Shown here piece after piece: positions 8,392 through 17,715 of a stretch of 64,000 bases of DNA (positions are counted from its first letter, which is position 1; each line of letters opens with the position of its first letter). This DNA comes from DASQUK01 sp963756425 (GTDB taxonomy: Bacteria > Actinomycetota > Acidimicrobiia > Acidimicrobiales > VFJN01): assembly GCA_963756425.1 (NCBI GenBank), contig CAVWNW010000022.1, positions 1-64,000 of the forward strand, written 5' to 3'. The translations under genes and the position numbers were made by a program. Below the pieces are notes generated by a model. That model made no database searches. It was not told the origin of the DNA and was given only the letters and a program-made list of their open reading frames with translations.

Positions 8392-8955
8392 TCAGGAGCG
8401 ATGCGGCTCGAGGTGCAACGCCGTGATCCCGCAGTCGAAGGGGCGAGCGGCAACGAGCCGGAGCTGCTGGTTGTGCTCGAGCTTGGGGAACACGGGCATG
8501 CCGGCGCCGGTCGCGGTCGGGTTGACGAACAGGTACAGCTCATCGAGCAGTCCTTCGGCGATGAGGCCCGAGACTAGGGTGCCGCCGCCGTAGGCGATCA
8601 TGTCCCCGCCCTGCCGGGCCTTGAGCTCGTTCACCGTGTCGACGAGGTCGCCGCCGGCGACGACCGCGTTCTCCCACGGCGACTCGGTGAGGCTGTTGGA
8701 GATCACGACCTTCGGCGTGTTGTTCATCCAGTCGATCGACTCCTGGTCCTCGCCCTCGGGCCCGGCCGCCCAGGCCGGGATGAACCCCTCGGCGAGCTTG
8801 CGACCCAGCACGATGCAGTCGACCGTTTTGGTGAGGCCGTCGACATAGGTGTTCAGGTCGTCTGTCCAGGGGAACGTCAACCAGTCCATCGCGCCGTTCG
8901 GGCCGGCCATGTGGCCGTCGACGGTGGTCTGGACCTGGAGCTTGAACGTGCGCAC
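8392..8955 (-). CDS. dihydrofolate reductase family protein (RibD C-terminal-like)
   Basis: A 187-residue NADPH-dependent reductase-fold protein of the DHFR/RibD-C family: KLQVQTTVDGHMAGPNGAMD at the N-terminus, DCIVLGRKL near residue 47, and IAYGGGTLVSGLIAEGLLDEL near residue 120. It starts at GTG with AAAGGAAG upstream. It is the third gene of an arsR - SRPBCC - DHFR-like series on the minus strand, a common actinobacterial arrangement. These proteins are probably not the essential folate reductase; a detoxifying or flavin-related reductase is more likely. Confidence 0.88.
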   Translation of the reverse strand: MRTFKLQVQTTVDGHMAGPNGAMDWLTFPWTDDLNTYVDGLTKTVDCIVLGRKLAEGFIPAWAAGPEGEDQESIDWMNNTPKVVISNSLTESPWENAVVAGGDLVDTVNELKARQGGDMIAYGGGTLVSGLIAEGLLDELYLFVNPTATGAGMPVFPKLEHNQQLRLVAARPFDCGITALHLEPHRS

Positions 8956-9018
8956 GAAATGCTTCCTTTCGGGTTCGGTGGGTGTCGTTCGCGGGCGTCG
9001 GCCGGGTCGCCGCCCCGG

Positions 9019-9504
9019 TCAGGCGGCGAGGAGGGCGTCCATCTGGCCGACGGACTCCCGCAGGACCTCGGGCGCGCCGATGTCCACGACCTGCTCCATG
9101 TGCTCGCGTGAGTCGAAGACCGAGCGCAGCACCATCCGGGTGCCACCGTCGAGCTCGGACAGCTGCACCTGCACGGTGGTGGTCGGCATGCCGGCGATCG
9201 GTGTCCCGTCCTGGTCGGCGAAGCCGTCGGTGAACTCCAGGGACTTCGGCGGGTCGACCGACGTGACGCGCCACCAGCCGCGGCTCGTCTCCCCCGCCGG
9301 GCCGGTCATGAAGTAGGTGACGTCACCGCCCGCGGTCAGGTCGTGGCTCTCCACCGTCGCCGGGTAGCTCGGCGGCCCCCACCATCGCTCGAGCTTCCGC
9401 GGGTCGGCCCACAGCTGCCACACCCGCTCGATCGGGGCATCGAACTCGGCGACCAAGGTGAGGGTCAGGCTGTCGAAGTCCTTGTCGACGCTGATGACGC
9501 TCAT
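9019..9504 (-). CDS. SRPBCC (AHSA1-type) domain protein
   Basis: A 161-residue START-fold protein resembling the activator of Hsp90 ATPase C-terminal domain: FDAPIERVWQLWADPRKLERWWGP is the usual opening of the fold, and GGTRMVLRSVFDSREHMEQV forms the last strand and long C-terminal helix. It probably binds a hydrophobic ligand. The start codon overlaps the stop of the upstream arsR gene (ATGA), so expression should be coupled to that regulator. Confidence 0.88.
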   Translation of the reverse strand: MSVISVDKDFDSLTLTLVAEFDAPIERVWQLWADPRKLERWWGPPSYPATVESHDLTAGGDVTYFMTGPAGETSRGWWRVTSVDPPKSLEFTDGFADQDGTPIAGMPTTTVQVQLSELDGGTRMVLRSVFDSREHMEQVVDIGAPEVLRESVGQMDALLAA

Positions 9505-9876
9505 CGGTTCCGTCCTCTCGTCCGGTTGGCCCGGGCTGGATCGGTGTCCTGGGCAAGCAGGTGGGACATCCGGTCCACCCGCCCGCGCCAGGCGGTCTCG
9601 AGCCGATCGAGGGCCTGGCGTGCCCGGCTTACCGCGTCGGGGTCCGTGCTGACGAGCTGCTCCCGGCCGCGGCGCTCCTTGGTGACCAACCCCGCCCGCT
9701 CCAGCACCGTCACGTGCTTCTGGACGGCGGCGAAGCTCATCGGGTAGGACGCGGCCAGGCCGCGACACCGACAGTTCCCCCCCGGCCGAACGACGGAGTA
9801 TGTCGCGGCGGGTGGCGTCGGCCAGCGCGTGGAACACGCGGTCCACCGTCTCGTCGGTCAGCTCATCTACAACCAT
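9501..9876 (-). pseudogene. ArsR-family regulator (SdpR-like) with a one-base frameshift
   Basis: The N-terminus VDRVFHALADATRRDILRR and the C-terminal part MSFAAVQKHVTVLERAGLVT together make a complete winged-helix ArsR regulator of about 124 residues, but they lie in different frames. The shift falls near 9758-9762, where one extra base in GGCCTGG would explain it; removing it restores SVSRLAASYPMSF. Total length 376 is 3n+1, in agreement. As written the N-terminal frame runs on into the SRPBCC gene. The operator over its start codon and the coupled downstream genes suggest a working regulator, so a sequencing error is quite possible. Confidence 0.8.
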
Positions 9877-9888
9877 TCGGTTGTAGAT
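9865..9888. promoter_or_regulatory. palindromic ArsR operator overlapping the arsR start codon
   Basis: ATCTACAACC and GGTTGTAGAT form a perfect 10-bp inverted repeat around a 4-base spacer. The arsR ATG (9876-9874) lies inside it. AACC-N4-GGTT cores are typical of regulators of this ArsR subfamily. Binding here would block arsR-SRPBCC-DHFR transcription and could also affect the divergent hydrolase gene. Confidence 0.75.
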
Positions 9889-10007
9889 TTATCAGCCTCG
9901 CCGTGCGGCCGCAAAGTCGCTAGCCCTCTCGGGGTCAGCTGCTATCGCGGTGTGGTTGGTTCGACGCGTCAGGATTCGCGTCGTCGGCGACGGTGAACAG
10001 GAGTTAT

Positions 10008-10810
10008 ATGCGCCGCGTGATCTCGAAGGATGGCACGTCGATCGCGTACGAGGCCGTAGGAACCGGACCCGCCGTCGTCCTGGTCGGCGGGGGTCTCGAC
10101 GACGGCTCGGAGAGCGCCCCGCTCGCTGGGGAGCTGGCACGGTCCTTCACCGTCTACAACTACGCTCGCCGCGGCCGAGACGGCAGCGGTGACACCCTAC
10201 GCACGCCCTGGAACGCGAGATCGAGGACATACAAGCGCTTCTTGTCGAGGCCGGTGGAACGGCGCACCTCTACGGCGTCTCGACCGGCGGAGCCCTGGTC
10301 CTCGAGGCCGCGGCGGCGTCGGTCGCCGCGGACAAGCTCGCCGTCTACGAGGTGCCGTACAACACGGCCGACGACTGGCCGTCGCGATGGCAGCAGTACG
10401 TCGAGCGGCTCGGTGCGGCGCTCGACGACGGGCGACGCGGGGACGCGCTGGTGCTCTTCATGCAGCTGACCGGATCGTCCGGAGCGGAGATCGCGGGGGC
10501 GAAGAGCTCGCCATTCTGGCCGGCGATGGAAGCCCTTGCGCACACGCTCATGTACGACGCGGCCTGCTTGGGTGATGGCCGGCCACCCACGGATCGCTTC
10601 GCCGGGATCACGCAGCCCACCCTGGTCGCCACCGGCACTGCGGCGCGTGTTCCGGGCGCCCCGGAGTGGGTTCTCGCGCTCGACCCGGTTGCGGACGCCG
10701 TCGCCGCGAGCATCCCCCATGCCGAGCGTCGGAGCATCGAGGGGCAGTCGCACATGGCCGACCCGAAGGTGGTTGCACCGCTGCTCGAGCAGTTCTTCGG
10801 GGCTCACTGA
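10008..10810 (+). pseudogene. alpha/beta hydrolase with a one-base frameshift
   Basis: A hydrolase of about 267 codons. The start is ATG 10008 with CAGGAG just upstream. Early strands (ISKDGTSIAYEAVGTGPAVV) are in one frame to about 10195, after which a second frame carries the nucleophile motif LYGVSTGGALV and the rest, including the likely catalytic His in IEGQSHMADP. Adding one C to the CCC run near 10193-10197 joins the frames (SGDTPTHALERE). The total of 803 bases is 3n-1, consistent with a single deletion. It is followed after 3 bases by a glycosyltransferase gene. Real decay and sequencing error cannot be told apart. Confidence 0.8.
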
Positions 10811-10813
10811 ACG

Positions 10814-11992
10814 ATGCGGGTACTGGCGGCCTGCTCTCTCGGTGGTGCCGGCCACCTCGACCCGTTGCTCCCGCTTCTCGCCGCCGCCTGCAGGCGGGGC
10901 GACGAGACGCTCATCGTCGGACCGCCGGCACTGCGGGACATGGTCCGGCGCGCCGGCTATGGCTTCCGTACGGGAGGGGAGCCACCGGAGGTGGACGTGG
11001 CGCCGATCAGGGAACGCCTGCCCGTCGCCCCGGCAGGCGAGGCGTCGCTGCTCGGGAACCGCGACCTCTTCGGCCGGATGGCGACCACCGCCATGCTGCC
11101 GGGCATGCGACGGGCATGTGGGGAGTGGTCCCCGCACCTCGTGCTCCGCGAGCCGTGCGAGTACGCCTCCGCAGTCGTCGCCCAGGACATGCGCATTCCC
11201 CACGCGCAGGTGGCCATCTCGTTGGCGGAGGCGGAGGCTGGCTCCATCGCCGCCGCCGCCCCGGCGCTCGAGGACCACCGACGAGGCCTCGTTCAGGAGA
11301 TCCAGGGTTCGCCCTACCTCACCCGCTTCCCTGCATCTCTCGACCCCTCGCCGTTCCCGGCAACGGTCCGGTTCCGAGCACCCGGCACGGTCGACGACAC
11401 GGCGTTGGAGGACTGGTGGGGTGCGTCCGACGCACCCCTCGTCTACGCGACGTTCGGGACGGTGCTGGGCCACATGTCGATCGCAGCCGGCATCTACCGT
11501 ATGGCGTTGGCGGCGCTGGCCCACCTGGACGTCAGGGTGTTGCTCACCGTGGGGCACCGGTTCGATCGGACCGCACTCGAGCCAGTGCCCGCCAACGTCC
11601 ACGTCGAGCCGTGGGTCGACCAGGCCCACGTTCTCCCCGAGGCCGACGTCGTCGTGTGCCATGGCGGATCGGGCACGGTGTACGGCGCACTGGCCGCCGG
11701 GGTACCCCTCGTCGTGACCCCGCTCTTCGCCGACCAGTTCGTCAATGGCCGGCGGGTCGCCGACTGCGGCGCCGGTCAGGTCGTCGAACCGGAGGGCGGG
11801 AACGACGACGGCACTCGCCGCGTCCTCGGCGACGGTGACGTGCCTCGGATCGCCGATGCCATCGAGGCCGTCCTCGGAACCGCGTCCCATCGGCGCAACG
11901 CCGGTCGCATCGCGCGCGAGATGGCCGCTGCGCCGAGCGTCGACGAGGTCCTCGACGCGCTGCTGGCGGGTGGCCTCGACGGCACGCGCTGA
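10814..11992 (+). CDS. glycosyltransferase family 1 protein (MGT/UGT type)
   Basis: A 392-residue GT-B fold enzyme that would move a sugar from a nucleotide donor to a small acceptor. The N-terminal acceptor domain begins with ACSLGGAGHLDPLLPLL. The C-terminal donor-binding motif spans about residues 275-320 (LPEADVVVCHGGSGTVYGAL, GVPLVVTPLFADQFVNG), as in macrolide, antibiotic and flavonoid glycosyltransferases. It starts 3 bases after the hydrolase stop, so the two are probably co-transcribed. The acceptor is unknown. Confidence 0.88.
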   Translation: MRVLAACSLGGAGHLDPLLPLLAAACRRGDETLIVGPPALRDMVRRAGYGFRTGGEPPEVDVAPIRERLPVAPAGEASLLGNRDLFGRMATTAMLPGMRRACGEWSPHLVLREPCEYASAVVAQDMRIPHAQVAISLAEAEAGSIAAAAPALEDHRRGLVQEIQGSPYLTRFPASLDPSPFPATVRFRAPGTVDDTALEDWWGASDAPLVYATFGTVLGHMSIAAGIYRMALAALAHLDVRVLLTVGHRFDRTALEPVPANVHVEPWVDQAHVLPEADVVVCHGGSGTVYGALAAGVPLVVTPLFADQFVNGRRVADCGAGQVVEPEGGNDDGTRRVLGDGDVPRIADAIEAVLGTASHRRNAGRIAREMAAAPSVDEVLDALLAGGLDGTR

Positions 11993-12038
11993 CCGCCCGG
12001 TGTTTGCTCCCGAGCACCCGCCCTGGTGAGGTGGTGGC

Positions 12039-12500
12039 GTGTCGGAGATCGAGCGGAAGTTCCGCGTCGCCCGCATGCCGACCGGCCTGGGCGACGGGGC
12101 CTCACTGCGGCAGGCGTACGTCGCCATCGAGGGTGACGTGGAGGTGCGGGTCCGCAGCGACGGCACGCACCACGTCCTGACGGTGAAGGGCGGCGCGGGC
12201 CTGGAGCGTGACGAGGTCGAGATGGCGATCGAACCCGCCGCATTCGCCGATCTGTGGCGCCTGGCGGGCGACCGGCAGCTGGAGAAGACGCGTCACCGGG
12301 TCGACCTCGACGGCCTCACCGCGGAGCTCGATCTGTACGGGGGGGCGCTGGCGGGTCTGGCCGTGGTGGAGGTGGAGTTCGCCTCCCGCCAGGAGGCCGA
12401 GGCGTTCGATCCACCGGACTGGTTCGGTGCCGAGCTGACCGGCGCGGCCGGCTGGTCCAACGCCGCGCTGGCGCGCCACGGCGCCCCGCCTGACGCCTGA
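12039..12500 (+). CDS. CYTH domain protein
   Basis: A 153-residue triphosphate-tunnel protein. The N-terminal EIERKF is the ExExK signature. Basic and acidic residues on alternating strands follow (VEVRVRSDG, HHVLTVKGG, DEVEMAI, EKTRHRVDLDG, AELDLYGG, VVEVEFAS). Such proteins hydrolyse inorganic or organic triphosphates, including tripolyphosphate and thiamine triphosphate. The GTG start follows GAGGTGG. No partner CHAD domain is encoded nearby. Confidence 0.88.
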   Translation: MSEIERKFRVARMPTGLGDGASLRQAYVAIEGDVEVRVRSDGTHHVLTVKGGAGLERDEVEMAIEPAAFADLWRLAGDRQLEKTRHRVDLDGLTAELDLYGGALAGLAVVEVEFASRQEAEAFDPPDWFGAELTGAAGWSNAALARHGAPPDA

Positions 12501-12535
12501 CGATCAGCGTCGTCTAGGCAGCCCCACGCCCGCGC

Positions 12536-13489
12536 CTATCCGCTCGGCCTCGAGGCCGAACCGGAGATGTTCGGCATGACCTCTGCCGCGAGGCGCTCCA
12601 TCTGCTCCGGCTCGTCGAACAACGGCGTGAACAGGATCAGCTCTGCGCCGGCGTTGGCGACCTGTTGCACCCCCTCGATGCAGCCGGGCACGTCGCCGGC
12701 GACGGCCGCCGGTTCCAGGTGCCGGCCGAAGTCGCCGTACAGGTCGACGAGGGCGGCGGCAATGCGACGCCGGGCCCGGTCGGCGTCGTCGTCGACGGCG
12801 ATGTAGACGCGCTTGGCGAACCCGAAGCTGGCGGGGTCCCGCCCGGCCGCGGACAGCGCCTCCCTCACGATCGGCACCTGCTGGGCGAACTGGTCCGTGG
12901 CCGTCGATCCGGCGCCGAAGAAGCCGTCGCCGTGGGCGACCGCGCGGGCCAGGGCGGCCGGGTGGTTGGCGCCGAACCAGATCGGGGGATGGGGCTTCTG
13001 GAACGGACGGGGGGTCATGGCGGCGCCCTCCAGCCGCCAGAACCGCCCTTGGAAGTTGACCTCGGTCTCGGTCCAGAGGGCCTTCATCAGCCGGAGCCCC
13101 TCGGTGAAGCGGGACACGAGGCTGGCGGGATCAACGGCAAAGGCCGCGAACGGGCGGGCACGACCGCCGGTGGCGACGCCGACCTCGACCCTCCCCCGGC
13201 TGAGCTGGTCCAGCGTGCTCAAGCTCTTGGCGAGGTGGACGGGGCTGTACAGCGGGGTCACGAAGACCGCGCAGCCCAGGCGCAGGTCCTCGGAGCAGGC
13301 GGCGGCGTAGGTCATGGTCTCGATCGGCCCGAGGACGGGCGTCGTGCCCAGGACCTGCTCGAGGGTCCAGGCGCTGTCGAAGCCGAGCGCCGTGGCTCGC
13401 GCCAGGTACGTGCGGAGACCGGCGGGGTCGAAGGCTCCGTCGGCGACGAACTGGGGAATCGAGATCGCAAACTGCAACGTGCCGGGCAC
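12536..13489 (-). CDS. LLM class flavin/F420-dependent oxidoreductase
   Basis: A 317-residue luciferase-like monooxygenase TIM barrel: FAISIPQFVADGAFDPAGL, ATALGFDSAWTLEQ, RGRVEVGVATGG near residue 100, and PHPPIWFGANHPAALARAV near residue 170. In actinobacteria such proteins commonly use reduced F420. GAGGAGG lies five bases before the GTG at 13489, which is preferred to the GTG two codons upstream. It is divergent from the GGDEF gene. The substrate is unknown. Confidence 0.87.
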   Translation of the reverse strand: MPGTLQFAISIPQFVADGAFDPAGLRTYLARATALGFDSAWTLEQVLGTTPVLGPIETMTYAAACSEDLRLGCAVFVTPLYSPVHLAKSLSTLDQLSRGRVEVGVATGGRARPFAAFAVDPASLVSRFTEGLRLMKALWTETEVNFQGRFWRLEGAAMTPRPFQKPHPPIWFGANHPAALARAVAHGDGFFGAGSTATDQFAQQVPIVREALSAAGRDPASFGFAKRVYIAVDDDADRARRRIAAALVDLYGDFGRHLEPAAVAGDVPGCIEGVQQVANAGAELILFTPLFDEPEQMERLAAEVMPNISGSASRPSG

Positions 13490-13694
13490 GGCCACCTCCT
13501 CGGTCTTTGCCGACGGACCCCGCCCGGGTTACGGGACCATGGGCGCCGGGGCCAACAAGACCTTTGCCCGCGAACGCCCGGTCCGACAATGCCTCCCGGC
13601 CGCGAACCCGAACGACGGGGGTAGCGGCTGCACTACGCTGTGAGCGGGTCGGCTCGGGTTCCGACGCGTGTGCCGTCCCTTGGGGAAGATCCAC

Positions 13695-15374
13695 ATGGGT
13701 ACGACGGGGCTGAGGACATGGCTCGGGGTCGTGGCCTGCTTCGTCCTTGTGGTGCTCTTCCTCGACAGCTCCGGGGTGCTGTCCGGGGACGGCGAGGTCA
13801 TCGTCGACGACTCAGCCCAGCTCGTCGCGGGTCTGTCGGCGGCAGCGCTGTGTTGGTGGACATCACGCCGGGTCACGGGCGTCGAGCGCACCTGGCGCCG
13901 CCTGATGGCCGTCGGCATGCTCGGCTGGAGCATCGGGCAGGCGTTCTGGTCGTGGTACCAGATCTTCTCGGATACCCCACTTCCCTCGCCGTCGATCGCC
14001 GACATCGGCTACCTCACCATGCCGGTGCTGGCGCTTCCGGCCCTGTTGGCCCTGGACATCGAGCCACTCCGCAACTCCGGCCACGTCCTCCATCGTGACC
14101 GCCTGGTGTTCTCGCTCGACGGTGCCATCGTCGTCGGCTCGCTGTTCATCCTGACGTGGGCCACGTCACTGGGGGCCGTTGTGCACGCCGAGTCGCCGAG
14201 CGTCCCGGCGCTGGCGGTGGCGATCGCCTACCCGCTGACCGATCTCATCCTCGTGGTCATCGTCGTGCTTCTGATCGCGACCGGCCGCGTGCCCCGCCAA
14301 CTCCGGCCCCAGCTCTGGCTGTTGGGTTCGGGCCTGGTGGCCATATCGGTGTCCGACAGCATCTTCGCCTACATCGTCAGCAGCGGAGCGGACGAGATGC
14401 CGCCGCTCAGCAACGCGGGCTTCATCGCCGGACCGTTGCTCATCGCCGTGGCCGCCCTGACAACCACGGATGGGTGGCCGACGGCCCGGCACCTGCGCCA
14501 GCGGGTCGTCGTCGACCGCGCTCACCTGCTCCTGCCCTACGGCCTGGTCGCCCTGACCGGTGCGGTCGTGGCCGGTCAATTGGCCGTCGGCTCGAGGATC
14601 GACCCCTTGGAGGCAACGGTGGCCGGGGTCGTGCTACTCCTCGTGTTGGTCCGCCAGGTCATCACGCTCCTCGAGAACGCCGCGCTGCTCGAGCGGGTGT
14701 CGGCCGCGCAGGCCGAGCTGGCCCACCAGGCGCTCCACGACCCTCTCACGGGCCTCGCCAACCGCTCGCTGTTCGATGACCAGCTGAACTACGCCATCGA
14801 GCGCCATCGCGCGTATGGCTGGCCCTTCGCGCTCATCGTGGTCGACCTCGATGACTTCAAGGTGGTCAACGACACCTTCGGCCACACGACCGGCGACTAC
14901 CTGCTCACCGCCGTGGGACAGCGCCTGCGGGGCTGCGTGCGCAGTGGCGACACTGTGGCACGCCTCGGCGGCGACGAGTTCGCCATCGTCATCGACGGGG
15001 ACAGCGATGTCGTCGCAGAGCGCATCCTGGCGGCGCTGCGGCAGCCCTTCCGGATCGACGGGCACATCGTGACCCTGGGCGGCAGCCTGGGCGTCGTGGC
15101 GCCCCCGCGGCGGGAGACGGGCATCACCGCGGACGCCCTTGTCCACCAGGCCGACAGCGCCATGTACAGCGGGAAGCGGCAGGGCAAGGGCATCGCGGTG
15201 CACTATCGCCCGGAGGTCACGCCGGACATGCGCCCCGGCCCCGGCCGCCCTGCCGAGCAGTGGCTACCCGGCGCCACCCGCGTCGTGCCCGAGGTGGCCG
15301 ACCTCGCCGAGGTCGTGCCCGACATCCCGGGGACGCGGCGCCCGGTCGGCTGGGTCAGGACCCCCACCCACTGA
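13695..15374 (+). CDS. membrane-anchored GGDEF diguanylate cyclase
   Basis: A 559-residue c-di-GMP synthase. Residues 1-330 contain about nine hydrophobic segments, probably a membrane sensor. A short linker helix (LLERVSAAQAELAHQALHD) leads to a GGDEF domain with DPLTGLANRSLF, DLDDFKVVND and an intact active site GGDEF at 425-429. The inhibitory I-site RSGD lies exactly five residues before GGDEF, so product inhibition is expected. No EAL domain is present. The ATG at 13695 is preferred because GGGGAAG precedes it; a GTG at 13668 is less likely. Confidence 0.9.
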   Translation: MGTTGLRTWLGVVACFVLVVLFLDSSGVLSGDGEVIVDDSAQLVAGLSAAALCWWTSRRVTGVERTWRRLMAVGMLGWSIGQAFWSWYQIFSDTPLPSPSIADIGYLTMPVLALPALLALDIEPLRNSGHVLHRDRLVFSLDGAIVVGSLFILTWATSLGAVVHAESPSVPALAVAIAYPLTDLILVVIVVLLIATGRVPRQLRPQLWLLGSGLVAISVSDSIFAYIVSSGADEMPPLSNAGFIAGPLLIAVAALTTTDGWPTARHLRQRVVVDRAHLLLPYGLVALTGAVVAGQLAVGSRIDPLEATVAGVVLLLVLVRQVITLLENAALLERVSAAQAELAHQALHDPLTGLANRSLFDDQLNYAIERHRAYGWPFALIVVDLDDFKVVNDTFGHTTGDYLLTAVGQRLRGCVRSGDTVARLGGDEFAIVIDGDSDVVAERILAALRQPFRIDGHIVTLGGSLGVVAPPRRETGITADALVHQADSAMYSGKRQGKGIAVHYRPEVTPDMRPGPGRPAEQWLPGATRVVPEVADLAEVVPDIPGTRRPVGWVRTPTH

Positions 15375-15397
15375 GGGTCCCAAGCAATAGGGCCGCC

Positions 15398-16225
15398 TCA
15401 GCGCGGCAGCACACCGAAGATCGTGGCGGTCGACCCCGAACCCGCCTTGTGGCGTGGTCCACCCACGAGCACCCAGGCGCCCTTGGCGGGCAGCGATCCG
15501 AGGTTGGCCAGGTTCTCCAGGCTGATGCGGTGGCGGTCATAGAGCGCGACCGACACGCCGAAGTCGGTGTCGACGCCCCTGTCGGGGCTGAAGGTGTCGG
15601 TGCCCAGGGCCCCGCGACGGTCCAGCCGCCGGGACTGGATGAGCCACTCGACGGTCTCGAGCAGGAACCCCGGCTGGTGAATGATCCCCTCGGCATCGAG
15701 GTTGGGGTACGCGTCCGTCCCCCACTTGTCCTCCCAACCGGTCCACAGGATGATCGCCGCACCCCGGGGGATGCGCCCGTGGCGATGCTCGAACCGCCTG
15801 ATGTCGTCGATCGTGGCCCCGTAGTCGGCGTCCCGGGCGGACTGGGCGCGGATGTCGATCTTCACCGCCGGGAGGAACAGGTCCCCTGGGTCGAGCTGGT
15901 CGGCGAGCAACCCGCCCTCCTGGAAGTGTCCCGGAGCGCCCCAGTGGGTCCCCGTGTGCTCGCCCTCCCGGACGAACTGCATGTAGAACCCGTCTGCGGG
16001 AATGGTGGCGATGACCTCGAGCGAGAACGCCGGGTCCCCGGGGAACAGGCTGGTCGTCGCCGGGTCGTTCACGTGCGACAGGTACATCAGACCGAGCCGG
16101 CTGAGCGCATCGTGGCCGTTGCCGACCGACGTCGCGCCCGCGACGCCTGCCGCGCCCAACGCGTGCCCGCCAACCACGCCAGCCATCCCCACAGCAGACT
16201 TTCGCATCAGATCTCGTCGTTCCAC
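15398..16225 (-). CDS. cyclase family protein (kynurenine-formamidase-like), probably Tat-exported
   Basis: A 275-residue putative metal-dependent hydrolase of the cyclase (PF04199-type) family. The metal site HTGTHWGAPGHF corresponds to HxGTHxDxPxH, but the usual Asp is Gly here. Later motifs include GAAIILWTGWEDKWG and GTDTFSPDRGVDTDFGV. The N-terminus ERRDLMRKSAVGMAGVVGG resembles a twin-arginine signal, so export is likely. The family hydrolyses small cyclic or formylated amides; no substrate can be named. Confidence 0.82.
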   Translation of the reverse strand: MERRDLMRKSAVGMAGVVGGHALGAAGVAGATSVGNGHDALSRLGLMYLSHVNDPATTSLFPGDPAFSLEVIATIPADGFYMQFVREGEHTGTHWGAPGHFQEGGLLADQLDPGDLFLPAVKIDIRAQSARDADYGATIDDIRRFEHRHGRIPRGAAIILWTGWEDKWGTDAYPNLDAEGIIHQPGFLLETVEWLIQSRRLDRRGALGTDTFSPDRGVDTDFGVSVALYDRHRISLENLANLGSLPAKGAWVLVGGPRHKAGSGSTATIFGVLPR

Positions 16226-16416
16226 CGGTCACCCTTGCCCTTCTGGACGGCCCGCGCGGACCTCACATTAAGGCACCAAATCGGTGGGGTTTGCCTTGTT
16301 GGGTGCGCGGATAGGCACGTCGTCTCCGCTCAAGGTGGTCAGCGTTGCCCGGAGGCCGAGCTGTGTAGCTGGGGCTTGCACTGCAAATGCCGTACTGCTA
16401 GGTGCCCACTTCCTGC

Positions 16417-17715
16417 TTATCCGCTCGGCCTCTTGAGCCGGATGCGGTAGTGGAGGACGAGGAACGGGAACCCGAAGACCCAGAAGGCGTGCTCGGCCCG
16501 GAGCTCCCCGTCTTGCACGTACACGTCGAGCTGCTCGGCGAAGCCACGGACCGCGAGCGCGGTGAGCTCCCGCGTCTCGGGGTCGACGATGGTGAGGTAG
16601 TGGCCCGGATGGTCGAGGTCGCTGCGGCTGGTCAGCACCAGCCCACCATCGGGCCGGGATCGGGGGGCAAGGGTGGCGGTGAAGCTCGCCTGTGGGAGAG
16701 GGAAGCCCACGCTGACGTAGCCACGCCCATCGTGGCGGTAGGTGGTGTAGATCCCCACGTAGATCGGTTCGTCGTTGTCGGCGAACGACCGGATCCAGCC
16801 CCGTACGGCCACGGCGCCGTCCTGACCCAGGCTGATCGTGTCGATCCGGCTGCGGATCCCCCGCTGCGCTTCCCGCTGGTTCATCGGGACGCTCGCCTGT
16901 CCGAGCGGACGGGCGACCAGGTCCCGATACAGCAGGTAGCCGGGCCGAACCCACTGCCGCCACTCGGGGACGATGTCCAGCGTGAACCGTGTCGTGTGCT
17001 CGTAGAACTCGCGAACCCGCGGGTCGATGGATTCGGGATCGAAGTCCGGCCCGGCAAGGGCGTCCAGCGAGGCGATGATCCCGATGTCGGTGGCGTCGGG
17101 TGTGTAGGTGCCGCCGAGCACCTCGCTCAACCGCTCGACGTAGCCAGTGCCGACGTAACGCGAGCGAGCCTCGAGCGGGACGACGAAGGGGAGGTCCTCG
17201 GCGCGGACCCGCTCGGCGAGCAGGGTCACCTGTGCGTCACGGAACACCGCCGCTGACACCAGCCGATACGTGAGCACCGCCATGCTCGCCACCGCGGCGG
17301 CGGGCACCGGTCGCGGTCGACGGGCCGCCGCCACCCCCACGGCGGCGCCGACGAGCGGCCCCAGCGCGACCTTCTGCGGGCGTAGGCCCAGCGCACCCGC
17401 GACGGTGCCCGCGGAGGTACCGACCACGGCCGGCCCGGCGCCCAGGAACCGCCCGGCCGCCCACCCGAGCGGTGCGACCAGGGCCGAGGTCATTGCGATG
17501 CGCTGCCACAGCGCCGGGATCTCGCCCGGGCGCTGCCGAGCCCGGGCCAGCGCCTCCGAGGCTCCCAGCCCGACGGCGCCCACCAGGGCGCCAACGCTGC
17601 CGGCCCGCCTGCCGCGCTGGCCACAGAGCGCCGCACCGGCCAGCGCGCCGGTGACGGCCGCAAACGCGACGGCGTCGCCGCGGCCGCGAGGGTTCGTCGG
17701 TTGCTTCACTGCCAC
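16417..17715 (-). CDS. conserved hypothetical membrane protein
   Basis: A 432-residue protein I do not recognise. The first 150 residues alternate Gly/Ala-rich hydrophobic segments and look like a compact membrane or glycine-zipper region (AFAAVTGALAGAALC, VGALVGAVGLGASEAL). The remaining 280 residues are soluble and beta-rich, with RYVGTGYVERLSEVLGG, VPEWRQWVRPGYLLYRDLV and GHYLTIVDPETRELTAL. It ends in a hydrophobic FPFLVLHYRIRL. The GTG start has only a weak AGG upstream. The 190 bases downstream, before the cyclase-family gene, hold nothing I can identify. Confidence 0.7.
   Translation of the reverse strand: MAVKQPTNPRGRGDAVAFAAVTGALAGAALCGQRGRRAGSVGALVGAVGLGASEALARARQRPGEIPALWQRIAMTSALVAPLGWAAGRFLGAGPAVVGTSAGTVAGALGLRPQKVALGPLVGAAVGVAAARRPRPVPAAAVASMAVLTYRLVSAAVFRDAQVTLLAERVRAEDLPFVVPLEARSRYVGTGYVERLSEVLGGTYTPDATDIGIIASLDALAGPDFDPESIDPRVREFYEHTTRFTLDIVPEWRQWVRPGYLLYRDLVARPLGQASVPMNQREAQRGIRSRIDTISLGQDGAVAVRGWIRSFADNDEPIYVGIYTTYRHDGRGYVSVGFPLPQASFTATLAPRSRPDGGLVLTSRSDLDHPGHYLTIVDPETRELTALAVRGFAEQLDVYVQDGELRAEHAFWVFGFPFLVLHYRIRLKRPSG

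Noticed and set aside
10160..12166. Long minus-strand open frame opposite the hydrolase and glycosyltransferase genes
   Set aside because: It is antisense to genes with clear catalytic motifs, is Arg/Gly/His-rich with no fold resemblance, and merely reflects high-GC third positions.
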